Below the pieces are notes generated by a model that searched no databases, was not told the origin of the DNA, and saw nothing but the letters and a program-made list of their open reading frames with translations. From NCBI RefSeq assembly GCF_036421855.1, contig NZ_JAZGOK010000001.1: a stretch of 64,000 nt of DNA; one strand, given 5' to 3'. This document shows, piece after piece, positions 51,096 to 59,960 of the stretch (positions within the stretch are counted from its first letter, which is position 1; every line of letters begins with the position of its first letter). Position numbers and translations under genes: made by a program. Origin of the DNA: Georgenia_B sunbinii. GTDB lineage: Bacteria; Actinomycetota; Actinomycetes; Actinomycetales; Actinomycetaceae.

Positions 51096-52033
51096 CAGCC
51101 CTCCTTCAGCTTGTTGAGGTAGCGCAGGTAGAACTGCGCCAGCACGATGACGATGAGGACCATGAGGATGCCGTACGCCGAGGCGGTCCCGGTGTTGAAG
51201 CCGAGGAAGGCCACCTTGTACACGTGGAACGACAACGTCTCGGTGGACACCCCTGGCCCACCGTTGGTGAGGACATAGACGAGGTCGAACTGGCGGAAGG
51301 CCTCGATGGCGCGGAACATCACCGCGATGAGGAGCAGCGGCCACACCATCGGCAGGGTGATGTGACGGAACCGGAACCACTCCGAGGCCCGGTCGATGGA
51401 CGCCGCCTCGTACAGGTACTTGGGCACCGCGGTGAGTCCCGCGAGCGCGATGAGCATGATGAACGGCGTCCACTGCCACGTGTCGACGAGGATGAGGGAG
51501 AACAACGCCGTCCGCTGCCGAGTGAGCCACTCGATCGGTTCGAACCCGAGAGAGCCCAGGATGCTGTTGACCACCCCGAACTGCGCGTCGAGCATGAACC
51601 GCCAGAACAGCCCGACGACGACGGGCGAGAGCATCATCGGGATGAGGAACAGCGTCGTCAGCAGGCCGCGCCCGTGCACCCGCCGCGAGATGAGGTACGC
51701 GATGGAGAATCCGAGGACGGTCTGCAGGAGCACCGCACCTGCCACGAAGAGCGTCGTCGTCAGCGCTCGCCCGTGGACCTCCGACGACGTCAGGACGTCG
51801 GCGTAGTTCTCCAACCCGACGAAGCCGGCGGGCGCGTTGCCCGTTGCCGAGTAGTTCGTGAACGACAGGTACAGGGCCCACAGCAACGGGAAGACCGACA
51901 TGCCGAGCAGCAGGAGCATCGCCGGCGAGATGAAGATCCAGGCGAGCCCACGGTCACGCAGGCGGGGGGACCGCCCCGGTGCAGGAGGCAGGGCTGCTGC
52001 ATCCTGCACCGGGGCGTCGATCGACTTCGTCAT
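51095..52033 (-). CDS. ABC sugar permease, MalF-like
   Basis: 312 residues, six helices, with FISPAMLLLLGMSVFPLLWA as first helix and EAA loop YEAASIDRASEWFRFRHITL. ATG 52033 is used; a TTG at 52039 adds two residues. It lies 7 bases after the binding-protein stop. Confidence 0.95.
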   Translation of the reverse strand: MTKSIDAPVQDAAALPPAPGRSPRLRDRGLAWIFISPAMLLLLGMSVFPLLWALYLSFTNYSATGNAPAGFVGLENYADVLTSSEVHGRALTTTLFVAGAVLLQTVLGFSIAYLISRRVHGRGLLTTLFLIPMMLSPVVVGLFWRFMLDAQFGVVNSILGSLGFEPIEWLTRQRTALFSLILVDTWQWTPFIMLIALAGLTAVPKYLYEAASIDRASEWFRFRHITLPMVWPLLLIAVMFRAIEAFRQFDLVYVLTNGGPGVSTETLSFHVYKVAFLGFNTGTASAYGILMVLIVIVLAQFYLRYLNKLKEG

Positions 52034-52040
52034 GCTCAAC

Positions 52041-53483
52041 TCACAGCCCGCCGTCGCCGTCTAGCACGGCCTGCTGCTCCCGAGCGATGTCGTCGAGCGC
52101 CGTCTCCGGGTCCTTGGCCCCATTGAGTGCGGCGTTGACGTTGGTGTTCTCGATGTTGATGAGCTGTGCGTACTCGGGCACGTTCCACATGTCCTGCTGG
52201 CGCGAGACCGAGTCGGTGTAGACCTGGTTGAACGGTCCGGCGTCGAGGAACTCCGAGGACTCCAGGGCGTCCGTGCGCGACGGCACGCCGCCGGCTTCGG
52301 CCCACTTCTTCTGGATGTCCTCCTGCTCGAACCACCGCATGAAGTTCAGGGCCTCCGCCACGCGCTCGTCGGGCGCATAGGCCGAGATGTGCATCCCCAT
52401 GCCACCGAGCGGCACGATGTCCGTCTCCTGCGACGGCAGGGTGGCGAAGCCGAGGACGTCGAGGATCTCCTCGGGCGTGTCACCGAGCGTCGACTGCGTC
52501 GGGTCGATGAGGCCACCGCTCGCCGCGATCCAGTTGAACGCGATGCACGCCGTGCCCTGCCCGACCGCCGCGTTGACCTCGTCGAGGAACCAGTTGCCGG
52601 AGCCGGGTGCGGTCAGCGGCTTCATCTCGTTGACCAGGACGTCCATCGCCTTGTGCCCGGCGTCGTCGTTGATGATGCCTTCGATCTGCCCCTCGGACTG
52701 GTCCCAGAGCTCGCCGCCGTAGAGGGCGTTCACGGTGTTGTAGGTGACCGCTGCGGCGTCGGAGCCGTTGGCCTGGTGGAAGGCCAGCCCATAGACGCCG
52801 GGGTTGTCCTCCTGGCACTGCGCGGCCACGTCGATCATCTCGTCCCACGTCGCGGGGGGCTCGTCGCCGATGAGGTCCTTGCGGTAGATCATCGTCCAGG
52901 TGTCACCGAGCAGCGGCAGGCCGTACATCCTGGCGTTCTCGTCCCGCTGGCCGGTCACAGCCTGGGGGTACTGGCCGTAGGCGGCCAGGAGATAGGGGTC
53001 GTAGGCGTCGGTCTCGATGTTCTCGTTGATGAAGTCGGTGATGTCGAGGATGTTGCCGTTGGTCACGGCCTCACCGATGTGCTGCGAGTCGAGGACCGCG
53101 ATGTCGAAGTCCGTCTGGCGCGCGGCGAACTGGGTGAACATCGCGTCGTGCCAGTTGGCGTTCGGCACGGTGTTGACCTTGACGGTGACGTTCGGCCGCT
53201 CCTTGGAGTACTCCGCGTTCGCGAAGTCCTCGAGCAGCTGAGCGGGGGGCCACTCGAACCAGATGAAGCTGAGGTCCAGTGGCTCGTCGGTGAGCTCGGG
53301 GACCGTCGCGGGCGCCGCAGGGCCACTCGCCTCCGCGTTGCCGTCGTTCCCGTCGTCGCCGTCGTCACCGCTGGCACCGCCGCCGCAGGCCGCCAGGGTC
53401 ATGGCGACCAGCGTGGTCGCCGCCGCCGCCCGCACCTTGTGGCTGAGGCGAGAACTCCGTCGGTCTCGCTGTGTGTTGCTCAT
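52041..53483 (-). CDS. ABC solute-binding lipoprotein, family 1
   Basis: 480 residues. Signal with lipobox MTLAACGGG (Cys near residue 33), an Asp/Gly-rich linker, then a two-lobed family-1 binding protein: LSFIWFEWPPAQLLEDFA, LDSQHIGEAVTNGNI, IYRKDLIGDEPPATWDEM. ATG 53483 follows AGGAG. It lies 62 bases downstream of the aldehyde dehydrogenase and begins the transporter part of the operon. Ligand unknown; the dehydrogenases upstream suggest an alcohol or polyol. Confidence 0.94.
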   Translation of the reverse strand: MSNTQRDRRSSRLSHKVRAAAATTLVAMTLAACGGGASGDDGDDGNDGNAEASGPAAPATVPELTDEPLDLSFIWFEWPPAQLLEDFANAEYSKERPNVTVKVNTVPNANWHDAMFTQFAARQTDFDIAVLDSQHIGEAVTNGNILDITDFINENIETDAYDPYLLAAYGQYPQAVTGQRDENARMYGLPLLGDTWTMIYRKDLIGDEPPATWDEMIDVAAQCQEDNPGVYGLAFHQANGSDAAAVTYNTVNALYGGELWDQSEGQIEGIINDDAGHKAMDVLVNEMKPLTAPGSGNWFLDEVNAAVGQGTACIAFNWIAASGGLIDPTQSTLGDTPEEILDVLGFATLPSQETDIVPLGGMGMHISAYAPDERVAEALNFMRWFEQEDIQKKWAEAGGVPSRTDALESSEFLDAGPFNQVYTDSVSRQQDMWNVPEYAQLINIENTNVNAALNGAKDPETALDDIAREQQAVLDGDGGL

Positions 53484-53545
53484 CGGTTCTCCTGCTTCCT
53501 GCATCGGGGATGTTGCGGAATCTGTTGCTGACTTGCGGTCCGGCG

Positions 53546-55024
53546 TCACCAGGACGTCGCTATGTACTGGGTCTCCATGAACTCGAGCAGTCCCTCGGTG
53601 CTCCCCTCGCGTCCCAAGCCGCTCTGCTTGGTGCCGCCGAAGGGCGCGGCCGGGTCGGAGACGAGCCCGCGGTTGAGGCCGACCATGCCGCTCTCGATGG
53701 CTTCCGCCAGACGCAGTCCGCGGCCGAGGTCGCTCGTGTAGAGGTAGCTGACCAGGCCGTACTCGGTGTCGTTGACCATCGCCAGCATCTCCTCCTCCCG
53801 CTCGAAGCGGACCACCGGGGCCACCGGTCCGAAGATCTCCTCGTGCAGGACGCGGGCGTCCGGCGGCACGTCGACCAGCACCGTCGGGGGGTAGAAGGAG
53901 CCGGACCCGTCGGGTCGTTCGCCGCCGAGCACGGCGCGCGCGCCACGCTCGATGGCGTCCCGGACCAGCTCGTCGACCTTGCGGGCGGCACCCTCGTTGA
54001 TGAGCGGACCGCACTGGGTGCCCTCCTCGGAACCCGGGCCGACGCGGACCGCGGCCATCTGGGCGACGAGGCCAGTCACGAAGACGTCGTGAACCGGTGC
54101 CTGCACGAAGAACCTGTTCGCGGCGGTGCACGCCTGGCCGCCGTTGCGCATCTTCGCGATCATCGCGCCCTCGACCGCTGCGTCGACTTCCGCGTCGGCG
54201 AGGACGACGAAGGGTGCGTTGCCGCCGAGCTCCATCCCGCACTTGAGCACCTGGTCGGCGGCGGTGCGCAGCAGGCTGCGGCCGATCTCCGTCGACCCGG
54301 TGAACGAGAGCATGCGTGTCCGGGGGTCGGTGAGCATGGTCTCGACGACGGGACCGGGCTTCGTCGTCGTGATCACGTTGAGCACACCGGGTGGCAGGCC
54401 GGCCTCCTGCAGCAGGGCTGCGACCGCGAACGCCGTCAGCGGCGTCAGGGTGGCTGGCTTGAGGATCGCGGTGCAGCCGGCCGCCAGGGCCGGTGCGATC
54501 TTGCGGGTCGCCATGGCCGCGGGGAAGTTCCACGGGGTGATGAGCACGCTGATGCCGACGGGCTGGTGGGTGACCAGCAGCCGGTTGGCCCCGCTTGGGG
54601 AGCGGCCCAGCTGGCCGTGCAGCCGGACTCCCTCCTCGGCGTACCAGCGGAAGAACTCGGCGGCATAGGTCACCTCGGACCGGGCGTCGGCCAGCGACTT
54701 GCCGTTCTCAAGACTGATGAGCAGGGCGAGCTCCTCGCGCTTCTCATGCATCAGCGTGAAGGCCCGCAGCAGCAGGTCGGCCCGGGCGCGGGGCGCCGTA
54801 GCCGCCCACCCCGCCGCCGCTGCGGCCGCGGCATCCACCGCCGCCTCGGCGTCATGGACGCCGGCGTCGGCGACCGATGCCAGCACCGCACCCGACGCGG
54901 GATCGCGGACGTCGATCCGTCCCCCGTCGGAGCCGCCGCGCCAGGCACCCGCGACGAGCAGGTCGGTGGGCACGTCGAGGCCGTCGAGGACCGGACGCAT
55001 GGACTCGTGCATCGTGCTGTTCAT
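53546..55024 (-). CDS. NAD(P)-dependent aldehyde dehydrogenase, succinate-semialdehyde-type
   Basis: 492 residues. Cofactor region ITPWNFPAAMATRKIAPALAAG, catalytic Glu in LKCGMELGGNAPF and catalytic Cys in NGGQACTAANRFFVQ; this pattern is that of the GabD/SSADH subgroup. It should oxidise the aldehyde made by the iron alcohol dehydrogenase, with which its ATG overlaps by 4 bases. True substrate not set by sequence. Confidence 0.94.
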   Translation of the reverse strand: MNSTMHESMRPVLDGLDVPTDLLVAGAWRGGSDGGRIDVRDPASGAVLASVADAGVHDAEAAVDAAAAAAAGWAATAPRARADLLLRAFTLMHEKREELALLISLENGKSLADARSEVTYAAEFFRWYAEEGVRLHGQLGRSPSGANRLLVTHQPVGISVLITPWNFPAAMATRKIAPALAAGCTAILKPATLTPLTAFAVAALLQEAGLPPGVLNVITTTKPGPVVETMLTDPRTRMLSFTGSTEIGRSLLRTAADQVLKCGMELGGNAPFVVLADAEVDAAVEGAMIAKMRNGGQACTAANRFFVQAPVHDVFVTGLVAQMAAVRVGPGSEEGTQCGPLINEGAARKVDELVRDAIERGARAVLGGERPDGSGSFYPPTVLVDVPPDARVLHEEIFGPVAPVVRFEREEEMLAMVNDTEYGLVSYLYTSDLGRGLRLAEAIESGMVGLNRGLVSDPAAPFGGTKQSGLGREGSTEGLLEFMETQYIATSW

Positions 55025-56298
55025 CGAGTACCTGCTGTCGTGGTGGTGAGGTCCGGCGAGGCCGACCCGGAGGGGGTCTCTCGCAGGGCGGTGCGGTCGC
55101 CGCTGTACGCGGCGCGGACGATCCGTTCGAGGGCGTCGACATCGAGCGGACGCGGGTTGTTCGCGATGAGGCGCGCGGAGCCGAGGGCCTGCTCGGCCGT
55201 CCAGCGCAGCCGGTCGGCGGGCAGCCCGAGGTCCGCGAGGGTGGCCGGAATGTCCACCGAGGCGAGCAGGGCGGCAACCCGGTCGATCGCCTCGTGGGCA
55301 AGGTCCTCGTCCGACGCGTCGGCGGAGGCGCCCATCGCGACGGCGATGGCGGCGAACTCGGGGATCCGCACGGGGCGGTTGAACTCCATGACGTAGGGCA
55401 GCAGGACACCGACCCCGATCCCGTGAGGGGTGTGGGTGAGGGTCCCGACCGGGTACTGCAGCGCGTGCGCCGCCGCCGTGCCGGCCGTGCCGAGGGCGAA
55501 CCCGCCACCGGTGGCCCCGAGCATCATCGCCTCACGGGCACTCATGTCACTCGGCTCAGACCAGGCGCGGTGAAGGCTGCCCGAGACGCGCCGGATGGCC
55601 ATGAGCGCATAGGCGTCGGTCAGCTCGTTCTTCCCGACGAAGACCCGCTCCGTCGAGAGCTCGGTGGTCACCGGACGGCGGATCGCGGTGAACGCCTCGA
55701 TGCCGTGCGCCAGGGCGTCGGCACCCGCGCTCGCCGTCAGTCCCGGTGGGCAGCCGAGGGTGAGCTCCGGGTCGCACACCGCCGTGTGGGGGATGAGATA
55801 CGGGCTGGAGACACCCACCTTGCTCACGCGCTCGGGATCGGTGAGGACGGCCACGGGCGTGACCTCCGACCCGGTCCCGGCGGTGGTCGGCAGAGCGACG
55901 ACCGGCATCACGGGTCCGGGGACGCGCGACTCGCCGTAGTAGTCCGAGGGCTGACCACCGTGCGTGAGGAGCACAGCCACCGATTTGGCGAGGTCGATGC
56001 AGCTGCCGCCGCCCATGCCGATGACGACGTCCGGGGCAGCGTCCGCGGCGAGCGCGGCGCACTGGCTCACCTGGTGCACCGGGACGTCCGGCAGCGCCTC
56101 GGCGAACACCGTCACCTGCACGCCCGCACCCTCGAGCAGCCCGACGAGCTCGGCGAACTCGTCCGTGGCGCCGAAGCGGGCGTCGGTGCAGACGAGGGCA
56201 CGGGAGCCGAGAGCCGCGGTCAGCGTGCCCAGGGCATGCCGCTGGCCGGCGCCGAACACCACCTGTCGAGGTCCGCGCAGGACACCGAGCATGCTCAT
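55021..56298 (-). CDS. Iron-containing alcohol dehydrogenase
   Basis: 425 residues, group III ADH fold: nucleotide loop GMGGGSCIDLAKS, PTTAGTGSEVTPVAVL, and metal ligands in DPELTLGCPP, DALAHGIEAF and HALQYPVGTLTHTPHG. ATG 56298 is preceded by GGAG. First gene of the seven-gene operon that ends at 48047 and divergent from GntR. It may oxidise an imported alcohol, or reduce maleylacetate as related enzymes do. Confidence 0.93.
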   Translation of the reverse strand: MSMLGVLRGPRQVVFGAGQRHALGTLTAALGSRALVCTDARFGATDEFAELVGLLEGAGVQVTVFAEALPDVPVHQVSQCAALAADAAPDVVIGMGGGSCIDLAKSVAVLLTHGGQPSDYYGESRVPGPVMPVVALPTTAGTGSEVTPVAVLTDPERVSKVGVSSPYLIPHTAVCDPELTLGCPPGLTASAGADALAHGIEAFTAIRRPVTTELSTERVFVGKNELTDAYALMAIRRVSGSLHRAWSEPSDMSAREAMMLGATGGGFALGTAGTAAAHALQYPVGTLTHTPHGIGVGVLLPYVMEFNRPVRIPEFAAIAVAMGASADASDEDLAHEAIDRVAALLASVDIPATLADLGLPADRLRWTAEQALGSARLIANNPRPLDVDALERIVRAAYSGDRTALRETPSGSASPDLTTTTAGTR

Positions 56299-56387
56299 GG
56301 GGACTCCAGAGATAGACAGTAAGAGGAGGTGCCAGCGGGACCAGTACGCGACAATGCGAGAAGGAAGACGCGCTGTGCTTTGCTATA

Positions 56388-56406
56388 CGATCTGATTTAT
56401 GATCAT
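56388..56406. promoter_or_regulatory. Probable GntR site 1 (divergent region)
   Basis: CGATCTGATTTATGATCAT holds the 9-mer CGATCTGAT (its complement ATCAGATCG recurs in site 2) and the palindrome ATGATCAT. It lies in the A/T-richer centre of the 135-base gap between the alcohol dehydrogenase and GntR genes. Confidence 0.5.
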
Positions 56407-56433
56407 GGAGCAGTGGCATAGTCGCTGTCAACC

Positions 56434-57207
56434 ATGTTCGCCAACGAGGTGGAAAAGAGGGCGCGCCCCGTGCACGAAGCGACGATCGGGCAGGACCGTG
56501 GGACCCGCGGCGCACAGCCGAATGGAAGAGCCACCGGACGACTTGCCGACGAGGTGCACGACACGCTGCTGCGCCAGCTCATGTCGTCACGCATCGTGCC
56601 GGACTCCCGCGTGACGATCGACGCCCTGGCGCGCGAGCTGGGGGTCTCACAGACGCCGATCCGCGACGCGCTGAACCGCATGGAGGCCGACGGACTGGTC
56701 GTGCGGGTACCGCACGCCGGCTACCGGATCCCGCCCCAGATCACCCGTGAGCGCTTCAATGACATGCTCGAGATCCGCCTTCTGCTGGAGCCTGCAGCCG
56801 CCCGCCGCGCGGCCGAACACGCCACATCATCGCAGGTCAGCGAGCTACGTCGCCTGCTCGACGAGATGGCGGCGCTGGAGGAGGGTGACGAGCCGATGGC
56901 CTACGGCGCCTTCGGTCTGCGCGACGCCGCCTTCCACGACCTCGTGGCCCAGAGCGCGGGGAACGAGCTGGTTCGTGAGGCGCTCTCCCGGCTGCACACC
57001 CACGTGCACCTCTTCCGTCTGCTCTACGACACCCAGGTCACCTACCTGGCCATGGGGGAGCACGACGAGATCCTTGCCGCCGTCGCGGCGCGCGACCCCG
57101 ACCGGGCCGCCTACGCCATGCGCCAGCACATTCTGCTGTCCGGTGATCGGTTCCGTCGCCTGTTCGACGACGCTCCGACGACCGACATCCCTGCGTCCGG
57201 GGCTTGA
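56434..57207 (+). CDS. GntR-family regulator, FadR/FCD subfamily
   Basis: 257 residues. The HTH domain (residues ~40-100) has SRVTIDALARELGVSQTPIR and GLVVRVPHAGYRI; the FCD effector domain follows, with metal-binding residues around RDAAFHDLVAQSAGN and the HDEILAAVAARD segment. ATG 56434 is used; GTG 56470 is an alternative that removes 12 residues. Divergent from the alcohol operon and upstream of pfpI-like and hydrolase genes; it probably senses an acid intermediate of that pathway. Confidence 0.93.
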   Translation: MFANEVEKRARPVHEATIGQDRGTRGAQPNGRATGRLADEVHDTLLRQLMSSRIVPDSRVTIDALARELGVSQTPIRDALNRMEADGLVVRVPHAGYRIPPQITRERFNDMLEIRLLLEPAAARRAAEHATSSQVSELRRLLDEMAALEEGDEPMAYGAFGLRDAAFHDLVAQSAGNELVREALSRLHTHVHLFRLLYDTQVTYLAMGEHDEILAAVAARDPDRAAYAMRQHILLSGDRFRRLFDDAPTTDIPASGA

Positions 57208-57241
57208 CTGACGGGCCGCATCGCGCAATCCTTACCCATCC

Positions 57242-57260
57242 GATCAGATCGGATCTGATC
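57242..57260. promoter_or_regulatory. Perfect 19-bp palindrome, probable GntR site 2
   Basis: GATCAGATCGGATCTGATC: 9-bp arms about one G, 57 bases upstream of the PfpI-like start. It shares ATCAGATCG with site 1 in the divergent region, so the same GntR protein may bind both. Confidence 0.65.
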
Positions 57261-57316
57261 CACTCGACCAACTCGGCCGAGTACCCCCACCCAACGTTGA
57301 GTGCGAGGAGATTTAG

Positions 57317-57877
57317 GTGCCCAGAGCGTTGCTCCTGACCGGTGATGCCGCCGAGGAGCTGGACACGATGTATCCCTACTACCGCATACAGGAGGGCGGG
57401 TGGGACGTCGACGTCGCCAACAAGTCGATGCGTGACGTCCAGCTCGTCATCCACGAGTTCGACCCCAACTGCGACGCGTACGTCGAGAAGCCCGGCCGCA
57501 AGCTGCCGGTCGACGTGCTGTGGGAGGACGTGGACGTCGAGCTCTACGACGGACTCATCATCCCCGGGGGTCGTGCTCCCGAGTGGATCCGCGTGGACGA
57601 CCACGTGCAGCGCATCACCGAGCACTTCTTCGCTCGCAACCTGCCGATCGCTCTCGTGTGCCACGGCGCGCAGGTGCCGGCGGACTACGGGCTGCTCAAG
57701 GGGCGCAAGACCGCGTGCTTCCCGCCCATCACCCGCGACATGGAGCACGCCGGTGCGACCGTCGTCGACGCTCCGGACGTCATCGACGGAAACCTCGTCT
57801 CCTGCCGGGGCTGGCCGGACATGCCGCAGTTCGGCCGGGCGATGATGGACGTCTTCTCGAAGGGTGTCAGCGCCTGA
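57317..57877 (+). CDS. DJ-1/PfpI family protein
   Basis: 186 residues, class-I glutamine-amidotransferase-like fold. The nucleophile elbow LVCHGAQVPADYGL holds the reactive Cys (near residue 115), and the oxyanion/acid side is YDGLIIPGGRAPEW. The segment MRDVQLVIHEFDPNCDAYVEKP is a long insert compared with PfpI protease. GTG 57317 follows GAGGAG. The family includes glyoxalase III, deglycase and hydratase activities. Placed in the GntR locus, it may handle a reactive aldehyde. Confidence 0.9.
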   Translation: MPRALLLTGDAAEELDTMYPYYRIQEGGWDVDVANKSMRDVQLVIHEFDPNCDAYVEKPGRKLPVDVLWEDVDVELYDGLIIPGGRAPEWIRVDDHVQRITEHFFARNLPIALVCHGAQVPADYGLLKGRKTACFPPITRDMEHAGATVVDAPDVIDGNLVSCRGWPDMPQFGRAMMDVFSKGVSA

Positions 57878-57903
57878 TGAGCACGACTGCCGTCGACCGG
57901 TGA
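57877..57903 (+). other. Nine-codon coupling micro-ORF
   Basis: ATG at 57877 shares its A with the PfpI-like stop (TGATG), reads MSTTAVDR and stops at TGA 57901-57903, which overlaps the hydrolase GTG (57900). The chain TGATG ... GTGA lets ribosomes pass from one gene to the next although the hydrolase has no Shine-Dalgarno sequence. Translation is inferred. Confidence 0.4.
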
Positions 57904-58712
57904 CCGCCGCCCGCACCGTCGTTGTCGACGGCTCGCCCGTTCGGGTGACCGAGGGCGGTAGCGGCCCCGCCGTACTGCTCCTGCACGGCTCCGGACCCGG
58001 GACGACCGGGTCCGGAGCCTGGGCCGCGACCATCGAGGCACTTTCGGGGTCGTGGCACCTCGTGGCCCCCGACCAGGCAGGCTTCGGCCGGACACCGCTC
58101 CCCCCGGGCTCCCGAGGCGGGCTGCAGGTATGGACGGAGCAGGCCGCTACCCTGATGGACACCCTCGGGCACAGGTCGTACGCCGTCGTCGGCCACTCGA
58201 TGGGCGGCGCCGTCGCCCTGGCGTTGGCGGCCGCGCGTCCCCAGCAGGTCAGCGCCGTCGTGCCGGTGTCGACCATGGGCGCCCCCGGGGCGCCGCTGTC
58301 GCCCGCGCTCGACGCGGTGTGGGCCACCCCGCCCACCGAGGACGGTGCGCGGGACATGCTCGGCCGTCTGCTGCTCGACCCGTCCCTCGTCACCGAGGCC
58401 GCGGTCGCGGCCCGGACCGCAGCGATGCAGGCCGGCGAGGCCGCGTACCCCACACTCTTCCCGCCGCCCCGGGCACAATGGGTCGAGGACCTCACCCTGT
58501 CCGCGGAGGCACTGGCGGCGATCAGCGCCCCGGTCCTGCTCGTCCACGGCGCCCAGGACCCGGTCACACCCCTGCGCGAAACTGCCCTGCCGCTGCTCGA
58601 CCACCTCGCCGACGTCCGCCTGCACGTCCTCGGGCGGTGCGGGCACGCGCCGGCGGTCGAGCACCCGCACGACTTCCACCGCCTGCTGTCGGACATCTTC
58701 AGCCGGGAGTGA
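57900..58712 (+). CDS. Alpha/beta hydrolase, meta-cleavage-product hydrolase type
   Basis: 270 residues from GTG 57900. The oxyanion segment LLLHGSGPGTTGSGAW is the hallmark of the MhpC/BphD carbon-carbon hydrolase group. The nucleophile is in VVGHSMGGAVAL, the acid in LVHGAQDPVTPL and the His in GRCGHAPAVEHP. An in-frame GTG at 57864 would overlap the PfpI-like gene. It is last in the plus-strand part of the GntR locus and convergent with the broken PEP-synthase-like gene, 26 bases away. Confidence 0.9.
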   Translation: MTAARTVVVDGSPVRVTEGGSGPAVLLLHGSGPGTTGSGAWAATIEALSGSWHLVAPDQAGFGRTPLPPGSRGGLQVWTEQAATLMDTLGHRSYAVVGHSMGGAVALALAAARPQQVSAVVPVSTMGAPGAPLSPALDAVWATPPTEDGARDMLGRLLLDPSLVTEAAVAARTAAMQAGEAAYPTLFPPPRAQWVEDLTLSAEALAAISAPVLLVHGAQDPVTPLRETALPLLDHLADVRLHVLGRCGHAPAVEHPHDFHRLLSDIFSRE

Positions 58713-58738
58713 CTGTGGGCTCAGAGCGGGCCTCCGCT

Positions 58739-59960
58739 TCACAGCGAGATGTGGCCAGTGTTGCCATCGACGGTGACCGCGGACGACGGGAGGAGGAGCT
58801 CGGTCGCTCGTGGGACTGAGAGTACGGCGGGTATCCCGACTTCCCTGGCGACGATCGCGGCATGGGAGAGCACTCCACCTCTCTCGGTCACCACTGCCGA
58901 CGCAATGGTGAACAGCGGTGTCCACGCAGGATCGGTGTGGCGGCAGACCAGCACATCCCCGCGCTCGACCTGAGGGAAGTCGCCCGGCCCGCGGACCAAG
59001 CGGACGGGACCGGTGGCCACTCCTGGACTGGCCGCCTCGCCGGTGATGGTGACACTGCCGGCGGCCGTCGGCGACGGTGCTGTGGAGTCAGGGACGACTG
59101 CGGTCACGGGTCGGGCTTGAAGGACCCACGTCGTGTCGTCCCTGATGGCCCATTCGATGTCTCTGGGACCACCCAACGTGGTGGAGACCTCCTTCCCGAG
59201 GGCGTGCAAGAGCGCAACGTCGCGGTCCGTGAGACAGAGCTCCTCCCGCTCTGTCGGCACTGTGGCTCGGGTCACGAGGTGCCCGTCGTGGCGGTCGGTG
59301 CGCTCGGTCGTGAGTCCTGGTCGGCGCTCGACGATGCCAGAGTCTCTGACGCGCCAGGAGTCCGGAGTGACGTGGCCGGCGACGAGCCGTTCTCCGATGC
59401 CCCACGAGGCTTCGATCACGCTGGTGGTGCCGGTGAACATGATCCCGGAGACGCTGGCATCCACGAACCGTTGGACGAGCACGGCCATGTCGACCGACGC
59501 CTTCGGCGCTTGGCGAGCTCGGTACGCGGCAGCGCGCTCGGTCCACAGCGAGGCCCAGCACTTGAGGATCGCCTGGCACACCTGCTCGGTGCCGCGCACG
59601 GCAAGGAAGCTGTCATGCTGTCCTGCGGCGGATGCCTGGGCGTTGTCCTCGGCGATCGAAGATGACCGCACGGCCACGTATTCAGTCGGCGCCCCGTCGG
59701 TGATGTGCTCCAACGCCCGCGCGACGGCGTCGACAACGCCATCCGGGAGGCGAGAGCGCAGGATTCGCGATCGAGCCTCTTCGGGGTGATCGGTGGAGAG
59801 CTCGGTGAGGCCAAGTGCCAAGGCCGCGGCTCGGTAGGTGGTCGCTGGCACCACGAAACCGGTAGGTACGTTGAAGCCAGCCCGTGTCAGCTCGGCCAAG
59901 GGTGCGGCTTTGCCGCCGGCGGTCGAGGGGGGCGGCGTCGATGAGGTCCACGACGTTCAC
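58739..59960 (-). pseudogene. PEP-synthase-like protein, frameshifted near the N-terminus
   Basis: GTG 59960, after AGGAGG, opens NVVDLIDAAP. The frame then shifts at six consecutive G bases (59927-59932, C on the coding strand). One base fewer would restore PSTAGGKAAPLAELTRAGFN, the normal start of a PEP/pyruvate-binding domain. The rest is intact to TGA at 58739: ATP-grasp region EYVAVRSSSIAEDN, then the swivelling domain with phospho-His in GGVLSHAAIVAREVGIPAV. The C-terminal PEP barrel is absent, so it is the short (~405 aa) form. Without the fix, translation could start at TTG 59899 but would lose the Gly-Gly-Lys motif. Could be a true mutation, a sequencing error or slippage. Confidence 0.8.
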
